Assembly (NCBI GenBank): GCA_964346585.1
Contig: CAYFVQ010000050.1
Location: forward strand, 1-8,808
Source of the DNA: SOIA01 sp964346585
GTDB lineage: Bacteria; Acidobacteriota; Aminicenantia; Aminicenantales; Aminicenantaceae
DNA length: 8,808 bases
Reading direction: 5' to 3'
The position numbers and the translations under genes were made by a program. Shown in pieces: positions 1 through 5,762 of this stretch. The notes under the pieces are model-generated. The model was not told the origin of the DNA. It did no database searches and saw only the letters and a program-made list of their open reading frames with translations. Each line of letters opens with the position of its first letter. Position 1 is the stretch's first letter.

Positions 1-77
1 TTTGATTTATCAAACCCACCTTTAAAATTATTGATTTATTTTGTAGGGGTTTGATTTATCAAACCCACCTTTTTTAT
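1..77 (-). repeat. Cluster of palindromic dispersed repeats (left cluster)
   Basis: Two copies of a short palindromic element read on the minus strand. The complete copy occupies 42-71: a TGTAGG edge, a perfect 9-bp inverted repeat with a 2-base centre (GGGTTTGAT, TT, ATCAAACCC at 47-66), then CACCTT. The first copy (1-22) is cut by the window edge but retains the same right arm and CCCACCTT edge. Between them, TTGATTT at 31-37 looks like a degenerate half unit, 20 bases before TTGATTT at 51-57. The same element recurs at 4863-4952 in the opposite orientation. On the plus strand the complete palindrome is followed by a T run (70-75), so it could also end transcription entering from the left. 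No coding potential is seen here. Confidence 0.85.
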
Positions 78-119
78 TTCTTGGATTAGGCTTATCAAAT
101 AAAAAAAAGACGAACCGGA

Positions 120-908
120 TCATTTAATCTTCCCCTTGGATTCATCCCATATATTATCCATCTCTTCCAAAGTCGCGTCACCAAGTTCTTTTCCCTCCTC
201 AGCCAATTTCTGCTCTATGAATTTAAACCTTTTTATAAATTTTTTATTGGCTTGTCTCAGAGCAATCTCGGGATTTATCCCGAGAAGACGCGAGACATTA
301 GCCATTGAAAAGAAAATATCTCCTAATTCATGAAGCATCTCATCCTCTTTTTTCTCTTCCAAGGCTTTTTCTAACTCAGATATCTCCTCCTTTGCTTTTT
401 TAAGAGCATCTAAAGGTTGACTCCAGTCAAATCCATAAGAAGAAGCCCGAAGCCCGATCTGGAATGCTTCCATAAGCGAAGGAGAACATTTTGCCATTCC
501 GTCCATGATTGATTGCCTTGCTTTTTCTTCCTTTTTTTGCCGACACCACTCATCGATAACCTTTTCTGAAGTCTTGATGCTTTTTTGAGCAAACACATGG
601 GGGTGCCGGCGAATCATCTTCTGGTTGATCCCTTCCAAGACATTAGAAATTGAAAATTCTTCTTTTTCTTTGAAAATCCGGGCTAAGAAGACGACCTCCA
701 TCAAAACATCCCCCAGTTCCTCGGCCAATGAGCTGGCATCACCAGCACTGATCGCATCCACAGCCTCGTAGACTTCTTCTAAAAAATAATTAGCAATAGA
801 ATTTTCATCTTGCTCTCTGTCCCAGGGACATCCTTCCTCACTCCTTAGATCATCAAGAATCTCGACCAGTTGCTCAAACTTCTTTCCTGCATTCATGGCG
901 TTTTTCAT
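120..908 (-). CDS. mazG: Nucleoside triphosphate pyrophosphohydrolase MazG
   Basis: Cytoplasmic enzyme that hydrolyses (d)NTPs to NMP and pyrophosphate, clearing aberrant nucleotides. The 262-residue product matches the usual two-domain MazG length (E. coli about 263). Domain 1 shows the metal-binding pattern LEEVYEAVD (43-51) then EELGD (63-67), followed by the family signature RRHPHVF (100-106). Domain 2 repeats it with KEEISELE (173-180) and HELGD (193-197), and ends with the typical ANKKFIKRF (220-228). I chose the ATG at 906-908: it starts MKNAMNAGKKFEQL as in the family and has a GGAG ribosome site 7 bases upstream. The open frame continues upstream to 1019, but that stretch contains the gene's own -10 box (948-953) and is not typical MazG sequence. 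It is transcribed away from the DUF1844/ribF pair. A T run follows the stop on the coding strand, but no hairpin stem is visible. Confidence 0.96.
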   Translation of the reverse strand: MKNAMNAGKKFEQLVEILDDLRSEEGCPWDREQDENSIANYFLEEVYEAVDAISAGDASSLAEELGDVLMEVVFLARIFKEKEEFSISNVLEGINQKMIRRHPHVFAQKSIKTSEKVIDEWCRQKKEEKARQSIMDGMAKCSPSLMEAFQIGLRASSYGFDWSQPLDALKKAKEEISELEKALEEKKEDEMLHELGDIFFSMANVSRLLGINPEIALRQANKKFIKRFKFIEQKLAEEGKELGDATLEEMDNIWDESKGKIK

Positions 909-920
909 TTTTCTTCTCCA

Positions 921-949
921 TTGAATTATTCCATCGGATATCGTAGAAT
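921..949 (+). promoter_or_regulatory. Predicted promoter of the DUF1844-ribF pair
   Basis: TTGAAT (921-926) and TAGAAT (944-949) are separated by exactly 17 bases, matching sigma-70 -35 (4 of 6) and -10 (5 of 6) boxes. Transcription would start near 956, about 80 bases before the DUF1844 start. The -10 box shares bases 948-949 with the mazG -10 on the other strand, so the two promoters cannot easily be occupied together. Confidence 0.5.
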
Positions 950-977
950 TATATACCAATTGATAAGAATATTTTAA
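948..977 (-). promoter_or_regulatory. Predicted promoter of mazG
   Basis: Reading the minus strand, a perfect -10 box TATAAT (948-953) is preceded, after an 18-base spacer, by TTAAAA (972-977; 4 of 6 to the sigma-70 -35 consensus). Transcription would start near 941, giving a leader of about 33 bases containing the GGAG site of mazG. It overlaps the opposing plus-strand promoter. Predicted from consensus only. Confidence 0.6.
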
Positions 978-1038
978 GCCATAATAAGCTTCAACACCGC
1001 TAGCACCTGAAGGATTCAATTATATGAAGGGGGCAAAA

Positions 1039-1368
1039 ATGCCAGAAAAACCAAAAGGTAAAAAGAAACCAACAAAAAAGAAAAAAAAGCCTGAGGAGAG
1101 CCAACAAATCATTCCTCCGCTCGATTTCAGCTCTCTCGTTCTTCCCTTTTACACTCAGGCTGTGATAAAGCTCGGTCTGGCCAAGGATCCGATAACCAAC
1201 AAAGAAGAAAAAAACCTGGAATTGGCTAAGAGATTGATTGATTTACTCGGGCTTATGAAAGACAAGACAAAAGGAAATCTTAAAGCTGAGGAGGAAAAAT
1301 TCATAGAGGCCTGTCTTCACCAGCTTAGGACAGCCTACATGGAGAAATTAAATTTAATCAAATTGTGA
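1039..1368 (+). CDS. DUF1844 domain protein, unknown function
   Basis: Small (109 aa) cytoplasmic-looking protein of the DUF1844 family, whose biochemical role I do not know. The N-terminal 20 residues are a lysine/proline-rich, probably disordered tail. The conserved domain follows (about 28-103): DFSSLVLPFYTQAVIKLGL, then KNLELAKRLIDLLGLMKDKTKGNL, then a helix ending in LRTAYMEKL. These blocks are how I recognise the family. I prefer the ATG at 1039 because AGGGGG lies 5 bases upstream. An in-frame ATG at 1024 would add five residues (114 aa) and has a weaker AAGG 10 bases upstream. ribF begins 4 bases after the stop, so the two genes are almost certainly co-transcribed. No membrane segment or signal peptide is seen. 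Confidence 0.85.
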   Translation: MPEKPKGKKKPTKKKKKPEESQQIIPPLDFSSLVLPFYTQAVIKLGLAKDPITNKEEKNLELAKRLIDLLGLMKDKTKGNLKAEEEKFIEACLHQLRTAYMEKLNLIKL

Positions 1369-1372
1369 CTTT

Positions 1373-2299
1373 ATGGAAGTTATAAGAGGCTTTGAAAAAT
1401 TACCATCCTCTTCCGGCGACTCAATTTTAGCCATAGGAAATTTTGATGGCATTCACCTGGGCCATCAAAAAATTCTTCACCTGCTTAAAGAAAATTCCAA
1501 AAAGCATGCTCTTCCCGCCCTTGTTCTGACATTTTCTCCCCATCCAGAAAAAATCCTGGGTGGCAAAATCGTAAAAATGATTCAAACACTCGATCAGAGA
1601 TTGCGAGAGATAGAGAAATTTGGAATCGAGGCCGTATTAGTTGTACCTTTTGATGAGAAATTTTCAGGCCTTTCAGGTCAGGATTTTATACAACAGATTG
1701 TAATAAATAATCTCAAAGCAAAAGAAGTTATTGTCGGAGAAAACTTTCGCTTCGGAAAGAATCGTCAAGGAGATATTTCGCTTCTCCGACAATCGGCCTC
1801 AAGATTCAACTTTAAGGTTCATTCAATCCCTCCTGTGGTCAAAAACGGGATAGTAGTAAGCAGTAGCCTTATCCGAAATTCTCTGCAGGAGGGAAAGATA
1901 GAAATCGCCAATGATTTGCTTGGAAGGCAATATGAAATAGAAGGCAGCGTGATCAAAGGCAGAGCGAGAGGGAAAGCCCTTGGCTTCCCGACTGCCAACA
2001 TTGAGACAGAGAATGAAATCATCCCTCCTGGTGTTTTTATTTCAACTGCCTGGATAGATTCTAAATCATTTCCTTCTCTAACCAACGTGGGAAATCGTCC
2101 TACATTCCACCAAAAAGAGACAATCATCGAATCCTTTATCATAAACTTGAACAGGAATCTTTATGGAGAGAAAATACGAGTCAATTTCATAAAAAAAATA
2201 AGAGATGAAATGAAGTTCAAAACTCCAGACGATCTCTCCCAACAGATTAAAAAGGATCTGGAAAAGGCGAAGGATTATTTCAGCAAAGTGAATGTTTGA
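1373..2299 (+). CDS. ribF: Bifunctional riboflavin kinase / FAD synthetase RibF
   Basis: Converts riboflavin to FMN (kinase) and FMN to FAD (adenylyltransferase) in the cytoplasm. At 308 aa it has normal family length and both domains are intact. The N-terminal adenylyltransferase carries GNFDGIHLGHQ (22-32, HIGH-type nucleotide-binding motif), TFSPHP (53-58), VGENFRFG (121-128) and SSSLIR (163-168). The C-terminal kinase carries GRARGKALGFPTANI (196-210), PPGVF (218-222), NVGNRPTF (238-245) and the segment around E253, the probable catalytic Glu, followed by LYGEKIRV. The ATG at 1373 lacks an obvious Shine-Dalgarno. It lies 4 bases after the DUF1844 stop, so it probably relies on translational coupling. 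The next in-frame Met is inside the domain. I see no FMN riboswitch upstream. Confidence 0.96.
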   Translation: MEVIRGFEKLPSSSGDSILAIGNFDGIHLGHQKILHLLKENSKKHALPALVLTFSPHPEKILGGKIVKMIQTLDQRLREIEKFGIEAVLVVPFDEKFSGLSGQDFIQQIVINNLKAKEVIVGENFRFGKNRQGDISLLRQSASRFNFKVHSIPPVVKNGIVVSSSLIRNSLQEGKIEIANDLLGRQYEIEGSVIKGRARGKALGFPTANIETENEIIPPGVFISTAWIDSKSFPSLTNVGNRPTFHQKETIIESFIINLNRNLYGEKIRVNFIKKIRDEMKFKTPDDLSQQIKKDLEKAKDYFSKVNV

Positions 2300-2329
2300 T
2301 AGCATCTATTGTTTTGTTTCTTTTTTTTT
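2300..2329 (+). terminator. Possible weak terminator after ribF
   Basis: Directly after the ribF stop there is a T-rich tract, including nine consecutive T at 2321-2329. The only stem nearby is a 4-bp ATAG/CTAT hairpin (about 2299-2309) some 11 bases upstream, too weak and too far for a textbook intrinsic terminator. Listed because a transcript end is expected here before the next promoter. Confidence 0.25.
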
Positions 2330-2473
2330 ATTAATCCCCCTCTAAAGATTTGCTACTCTCATTCCGTATTGTCATTGAGCGGAAATTGGGAAAATCGGAC
2401 GATATTTGATGTTCCAGCCAAAACCAAATCTTCATGGTTATTAATACATTTAAAAGCAAAATGAAAATTTTCA

Positions 2474-2502
2474 TTGACATTTGATTATTAAAATTCAATA
2501 TT
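2474..2502 (+). promoter_or_regulatory. Predicted promoter of the lipoprotein operon
   Basis: A perfect -35 box TTGACA (2474-2479) is followed after 17 bases by AATATT (2497-2502, 4 of 6 to TATAAT). Transcription would start near 2509, about 24 bases before the ATG at 2533, which has a CGGAG ribosome site (2522-2526) 6 bases upstream. The rest of the 233-base gap between ribF and this gene shows no open frame or repeat that I can identify. Confidence 0.55.
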
Positions 2503-2532
2503 TATCAGTCTTTACGATTAGCGGAGATTACA

Positions 2533-3495
2533 ATGAAAAATTTGAAAAAAAAGAAAATTCTCATCTTTACATTTTTAAATTTAATCATTCTTAGTATATT
2601 TTTATTCGCAGCTTGTGAATCTAAAATTGATATCGAGCATGAACAAGAAACACTCCTCCAGACGGACATGGAGTTTGCACAGACATCTGCAGAGAGAGGG
2701 GCTGCTGAGGCGTTTTATCAGTATTTGACCGATAACGCATTACAGCTACCCAACAATGCTGAACCATTAGTAGGAAAGGATAAAATTAGGGAGAGCATGC
2801 AAAAAGCACCAGAAGTCCTTCTAACCTGGAGGCCGCAAAAGGCTGAAGTTGCTCAATCAGGTGACCTTGGATATACATGGGGTACTTACGAAGCTAAATG
2901 GCAAGACTCCAACGGTGTAGAAAATATTCGTTATGGCAAATACTTAAACATTTGGAAAAAACAAGCAGATGGTAAATGGAAAGTTGCAGTAGATATGGGA
3001 AACTCAAGTCCTCCACCGGAAAACGCATCAAATCAAAAATTACCTCAATCCACTTTAAAGAGAGGAAACAATAATATGACTGATCAAAATAAACCACGAG
3101 TAACCGGAATTGGCGGAATTTTCTTTAAGGCTCAGGATCCGAAAAAGCTTATGCAATGGTATCATGAGTATCTTGGGATCGAACCCGAAGGCGATTGGGG
3201 TGCAAAATTTGAGTGGCGGGAAGTGGCAAATCCTGAACGAAAAGGCTATACAATCTGGAGCCCGATGTCAAAGGACACAAGCTATTTTGATCCGAGCACA
3301 GCATCATTTATGGTCAACTACCGCGTCGCCAACCTTAACGAGCTCATAGAACAACTTAGGAACAAGGGCATAGAAGTTTCAGGGCCCAAGAAGCATCCTC
3401 AGGGATTATTCGCTTGGATTATGGACCCAGAGGGCAAGCGCGTTGAACTCTGGGAGCCTGAAGAGACAAATTTAAAGGAGTCATCCAACAAATGA
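2533..3495 (+). CDS. Predicted lipoprotein with fused DUF4440/SnoaL-like and VOC domains
   Basis: A 320-residue protein of unknown substrate, probably lipid-anchored outside the cytoplasm. Residues 1-27 are a signal peptide (KKKK, hydrophobic core, LFAA) before Cys28, a plausible though not perfect lipobox with Phe at -3. Residues about 36-158 look like a DUF4440/NTF2-fold domain: LLQTDMEFAQTSAERG, GYTWGTYE (113-120) and a terminal DGKWKVAVDMGNSSP. Residues about 187-310 are a VOC (glyoxalase/bleomycin-resistance) domain: GIGGIFFKAQDP, WYHEYLGI and DPEGKRVELWEPE. By eye, the His ligands common in metal-dependent VOC enzymes are absent (Gly and Met in their places) while the late Glu (E305) remains, so catalysis is uncertain. 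Met182 at the junction is preceded by its own AGAGGA site, suggesting a fusion of two former genes. The stop overlaps the next start by ATGA. GC is low in the first half (33% over 2941-3000). Confidence 0.85.
   Translation: MKNLKKKKILIFTFLNLIILSIFLFAACESKIDIEHEQETLLQTDMEFAQTSAERGAAEAFYQYLTDNALQLPNNAEPLVGKDKIRESMQKAPEVLLTWRPQKAEVAQSGDLGYTWGTYEAKWQDSNGVENIRYGKYLNIWKKQADGKWKVAVDMGNSSPPPENASNQKLPQSTLKRGNNNMTDQNKPRVTGIGGIFFKAQDPKKLMQWYHEYLGIEPEGDWGAKFEWREVANPERKGYTIWSPMSKDTSYFDPSTASFMVNYRVANLNELIEQLRNKGIEVSGPKKHPQGLFAWIMDPEGKRVELWEPEETNLKESSNK
3061..3078 (+). promoter_or_regulatory. Internal ribosome binding site and ATG at the domain junction
   Basis: AGAGGA (3061-3066) lies 9 bases before an in-frame ATG (3076-3078, residue 182), exactly where the VOC domain begins (MTDQNKPRVTGIGG, a typical VOC protein start). 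Initiation here would yield a 139-residue VOC protein without signal peptide. This is either a relic of two separate genes or a functional second start. Confidence 0.5.
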
Positions 3496-4808
3496 CCAAT
3501 AAAATAATTGAACACAACCGCAAACTAACGCTAATACTTATTGGTCTGTGTTTTCTTGGTTTCATTTTTTCCTGCCAACCTAAAGCAAAAGTTGCGATAC
3601 CAGCTGATGCTATAGCCATCCGTAACGGCATAGTTATAGATTGTACCGGTGCCGATCCCATCCCGGAAGGTGTTGTGATTATTCATAACAAGCGCATTCT
3701 CGCCGTCGGGAGATCGTCTGATTTCCGTATGCCAGAAGGTGTTAGTATCATCGACGCCCAAGGGGGAACAATCCTACCCGGCTTGATAAACGCCCATGTT
3801 CATCATTCAGCGCCTGTTGAACAGCGACGTCGCTTCTTGGAGGAAGGCGTGACCTCCGTATGTGATTTAGGCACACCCCTGAGAGAGATGGCGCACTTCG
3901 CCGAGACGGAAAGCTCCACAGGACGCGCTGCCCGTGTTTTTTATGCGGGACCCATCATCACCGCGCCTGGTGGATATCCTGATGGCTTGTATTATACGGA
4001 CGGTTTCAACTACGAAGTTGCAACGCCAGAAGAAGCACGCGAGGCAGTTCGAGATATGGTGGCCCGCGGCGCCAGCACCATAAAGATTGCCCTGGACCCC
4101 AGCTGGAACCGGAAGAATCCCCTGCCCATGCTGGATATGAAAATAGCGAAAGCCATTGTGGAGGAGGCCCATGCTCATGGCCTTTTAGTGCACTCGCATA
4201 TGATACAGATCACATATTTCCCCTTGGCGTTAAAGGCAGGCATCGACGTTATCGAACATATGCCCTTTCCTACGGGCTGGCCCTCTGATGAGGAGAAGCA
4301 GCGGTATCTTGAAAGCGATGATTCAACACGCCCCTTTTTCGAGGACCATTTCCCCGAATACGCATCCATCCTAGGCGGCATGGCCCAGAAGAAGATCGTC
4401 ATGGTTCCCACGGTGAGCGCGCTGATCAAAGACTTTTATTTGAAATCTGAACGCTCCACTCATCAGCAATTCGTTGTTTTAGCCGTCCTTGACATCATTC
4501 GGCGATTCCGGGAGGCAGGCGGTATCATAGCCGTGGGCAACGATTTTAACGACCGCTCGATGAAAGAGCGGCTGCCCCTTACGGAGATGAGAGCCCTCCT
4601 GGATGCAGGCATGACACCTCTGGAGGTCATCGAAGCAGCGACACGGAACGCTGCCCTTGTTTCCGGAGCCGACGATTTGGGCACACTGGAGCCGGGCAAG
4701 CTGGCCGACCTAATCGTCGTGGACGGTGATCCGCTGGAGGATATCGAAGCGCTAAAGCGAATCATTCAGGTGATTCTCGACGGTGAAGTTGCGTACGAAA
4801 ACAAATAG
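3492..4808 (+). CDS. Predicted lipoprotein amidohydrolase (metal-dependent hydrolase)
   Basis: A 438-residue amidohydrolase-superfamily enzyme resembling imidazolonepropionase/prolidase-type members; the substrate cannot be read from the sequence. Residues 1-27 form a signal peptide ending IFS before Cys28, so it is probably an envelope lipoprotein. The TIM-barrel metal site is complete by motif: HxH at H102/H104 (NAHVHH), probable carboxylated Lys K198 (STIKIA), H234 or H236 (LLVHSHM), H256 (VIEHM) and D351 (VGND). The C-terminal GTLEPGKLADLIVVDGDPL and ILDGEVAYE are the usual closing beta-sandwich. AAAGGAG lies 11 bases upstream, and the ATG overlaps the previous stop (ATGA), so it is coupled to the DUF4440-VOC lipoprotein. 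GC is much higher than in neighbours (76 of 120 bases over 4621-4740), suggesting different origin. No terminator is evident after the stop. Confidence 0.9.
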   Translation: MTNKIIEHNRKLTLILIGLCFLGFIFSCQPKAKVAIPADAIAIRNGIVIDCTGADPIPEGVVIIHNKRILAVGRSSDFRMPEGVSIIDAQGGTILPGLINAHVHHSAPVEQRRRFLEEGVTSVCDLGTPLREMAHFAETESSTGRAARVFYAGPIITAPGGYPDGLYYTDGFNYEVATPEEAREAVRDMVARGASTIKIALDPSWNRKNPLPMLDMKIAKAIVEEAHAHGLLVHSHMIQITYFPLALKAGIDVIEHMPFPTGWPSDEEKQRYLESDDSTRPFFEDHFPEYASILGGMAQKKIVMVPTVSALIKDFYLKSERSTHQQFVVLAVLDIIRRFREAGGIIAVGNDFNDRSMKERLPLTEMRALLDAGMTPLEVIEAATRNAALVSGADDLGTLEPGKLADLIVVDGDPLEDIEALKRIIQVILDGEVAYENK

Positions 4809-4862
4809 GTCCTTCAAGTGCCGAAGAGACTCTGACTTTGATTAATTAAAGCCTGAGCAATA

Positions 4863-4952
4863 AAGGTGGGTTTGATGAACCAAGCTTACTATTCTAATAA
4901 ATAGAATCATCGCAATATACATAAGGTGGGCTTGATAAATCAAGCCCCTACA
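4863..4952 (+). repeat. Palindromic dispersed repeats (right cluster, two copies)
   Basis: Two copies of the element found at 1-77, here on the plus strand, each opening with AAGGTGGG (4863-4870 and 4923-4930). The second is complete (4923-4952) and contains a perfect 9-bp inverted repeat, GGGCTTGAT, AA, ATCAAGCCC (4928-4947). The first has a degenerate palindrome (to about 4885). Between them, ATTCTA-ATAAA-TAGAAT (4891-4907) forms an unrelated 6-bp inverted repeat with no following T run. The complete copy matches the one at 42-71 at 28 of 30 positions, and the two differences form one base pair of the stem. Confidence 0.85.
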
Positions 4953-5069
4953 CATAAATCAAGCCCCTACACATAAATCATGCCCCTACACATAAATCAT
5001 GCCCCTACACATAAATTAAGCCTCTACACATAAATTAAGCCCCCATACATAAATCAAGTCCCTGCAATT
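4937..5069 (+). repeat. Tandem array of seven 19-bp units derived from the palindromic repeat
   Basis: Seven contiguous 19-base units starting at 4937, 4956, 4975, 4994, 5013, 5032 and 5051. Units 1 and 2 are identical (AAATCAAGCCCCTACACAT). Units 3 and 4 share one change (CATG for CAAG). Units 5 and 6 have TTAAG and drift further. Unit 7 is degenerate (ends CTGCAATT). Unit 1 is the right half of the complete palindromic element at 4923-4952, so the array is an expansion of that half. There are no spacers, open frames or long stems within it. The stretch 4809-5197 contains no gene: these repeats plus the pyr leader fill it. Confidence 0.9.
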
Positions 5070-5197
5070 AAGGTTTGCCCCTCTATTCTTCGCATATTTC
5101 CTTGACTTTTTTCCCAATATATTGCATTTTCTTAGGGATAGAATGAATTTTTTCTCGAAAAAGCAAAAAACCTTCCCCTTAAACCAGGAGTCATTTT
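5070..5197 (+). promoter_or_regulatory. Leader and putative promoter region of the pyr operon
   Basis: The operon start must lie here or upstream of the repeats. TTGACT (5102-5107) is a good -35 box, but the base string 17 later (CATTTT, 5125-5130) is a poor -10. TAGAAT (5139-5144) is a good -10 with no matching -35. A weak A/T-only hairpin (TTTTT, CTCG, AAAAA; 5149-5162) follows. AGGAG (5186-5190) sits 7 bases before the pyrR ATG. I found no sequence fitting the PyrR-binding loop or a terminator/antiterminator pair, so PyrR control through this leader is not demonstrated. Confidence 0.35.
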
Positions 5198-5752
5198 ATG
5201 GCAGAAAAAATTAAAGCTAGGATAATGGATTCCGGCAAGATAAAAAGAGCAATCCACCGAATGACCACTGAAATCATCGAGCGAAACCGTAACCTGAAGA
5301 ATTTGGTTGTCGTCGGGATAAGGACAAGAGGGATCTATCTCGGAAAGAGAATATCGAAGTTGATTAAGGAACTAGAGAAAAGAGATATCCCAGTGGGAGT
5401 ATTGGACATAACTCTCTACAGAGATGATTTCTCAGAATCGGAAGCCCAGCATATGGTTAAAAAGACAGAAATAAATTTTTCTGTAGCTAAAAAAGATGTT
5501 CTTCTTGTGGATGATGTTTTGTTTACGGGGAGAACCATCCGAGCAGCCATGGACAGCCTTATCGACCTGGGACGGCCGAAAACAATTCAGCTTCTTGTGC
5601 TCATCGACCGCGGTCATCGTGAACTGCCTATCAGAGCTGATTACGTAGGAAAATATCTTCCAACATCAAAGCGAGAGATTGTCCAGGTCCAGCTAAAAGA
5701 GATCGACAAAATCGATGAAGTCCTTATCACGGAGCCGCCCGGAATGAAATAG
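5198..5752 (+). CDS. pyrR: PyrR, pyrimidine operon regulator / uracil phosphoribosyltransferase-like
   Basis: A member of the type I phosphoribosyltransferase fold. In its family PyrR senses UMP/UTP against PRPP, binds pyr mRNA to reduce expression, and often has uracil phosphoribosyltransferase activity. The 184 aa length is normal. Diagnostic features are GIRTRG (40-45), LDITLYRDD (69-77), the PRPP loop VLLVDDVLFTGRT (101-113) and LIDRGHRELPIRADYVGK (135-152). The ATG at 5198 has AGGAG 7 bases upstream. It is first in a run with pyrB, pyrC and rnc, 10 bases before pyrB, as expected for an autoregulated pyrimidine operon. No PyrR-binding attenuator is recognisable upstream, so it may act on translation, on a site I cannot see, or mainly as an enzyme. 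Confidence 0.95.
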   Translation: MAEKIKARIMDSGKIKRAIHRMTTEIIERNRNLKNLVVVGIRTRGIYLGKRISKLIKELEKRDIPVGVLDITLYRDDFSESEAQHMVKKTEINFSVAKKDVLLVDDVLFTGRTIRAAMDSLIDLGRPKTIQLLVLIDRGHRELPIRADYVGKYLPTSKREIVQVQLKEIDKIDEVLITEPPGMK

Positions 5753-5762
5753 GAAAAGGAAA

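Noticed and set aside
909..1019. A 37-residue N-terminal extension of MazG starting at 1019
   Set aside because: The extension contains the likely -10 box and ribosome site of mazG, is not typical MazG sequence, and the internal ATG at 908 gives the normal family length.
1020..1372. An FMN riboswitch upstream of ribF
   Set aside because: ribF follows the DUF1844 gene by 4 bases, and no conserved multi-stem FMN aptamer is seen before either gene.
4809..4860. An intrinsic terminator after the amidohydrolase
   Set aside because: Only short A/T inverted segments (around TTAATTAA) occur, with no GC stem and no T run.
4937..5069. The 19-base repeats as a CRISPR array
   Set aside because: Units are contiguous with no spacers, units decay progressively, and no cas gene is in the window.
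1..5069. A composite transposon bounded by the inverted repeat clusters at 1-77 and 4863-5069
   Set aside because: The clusters are inverted relative to each other, but there is no transposase or target duplication, and housekeeping genes lie between them; a dispersed repeat family fits better.
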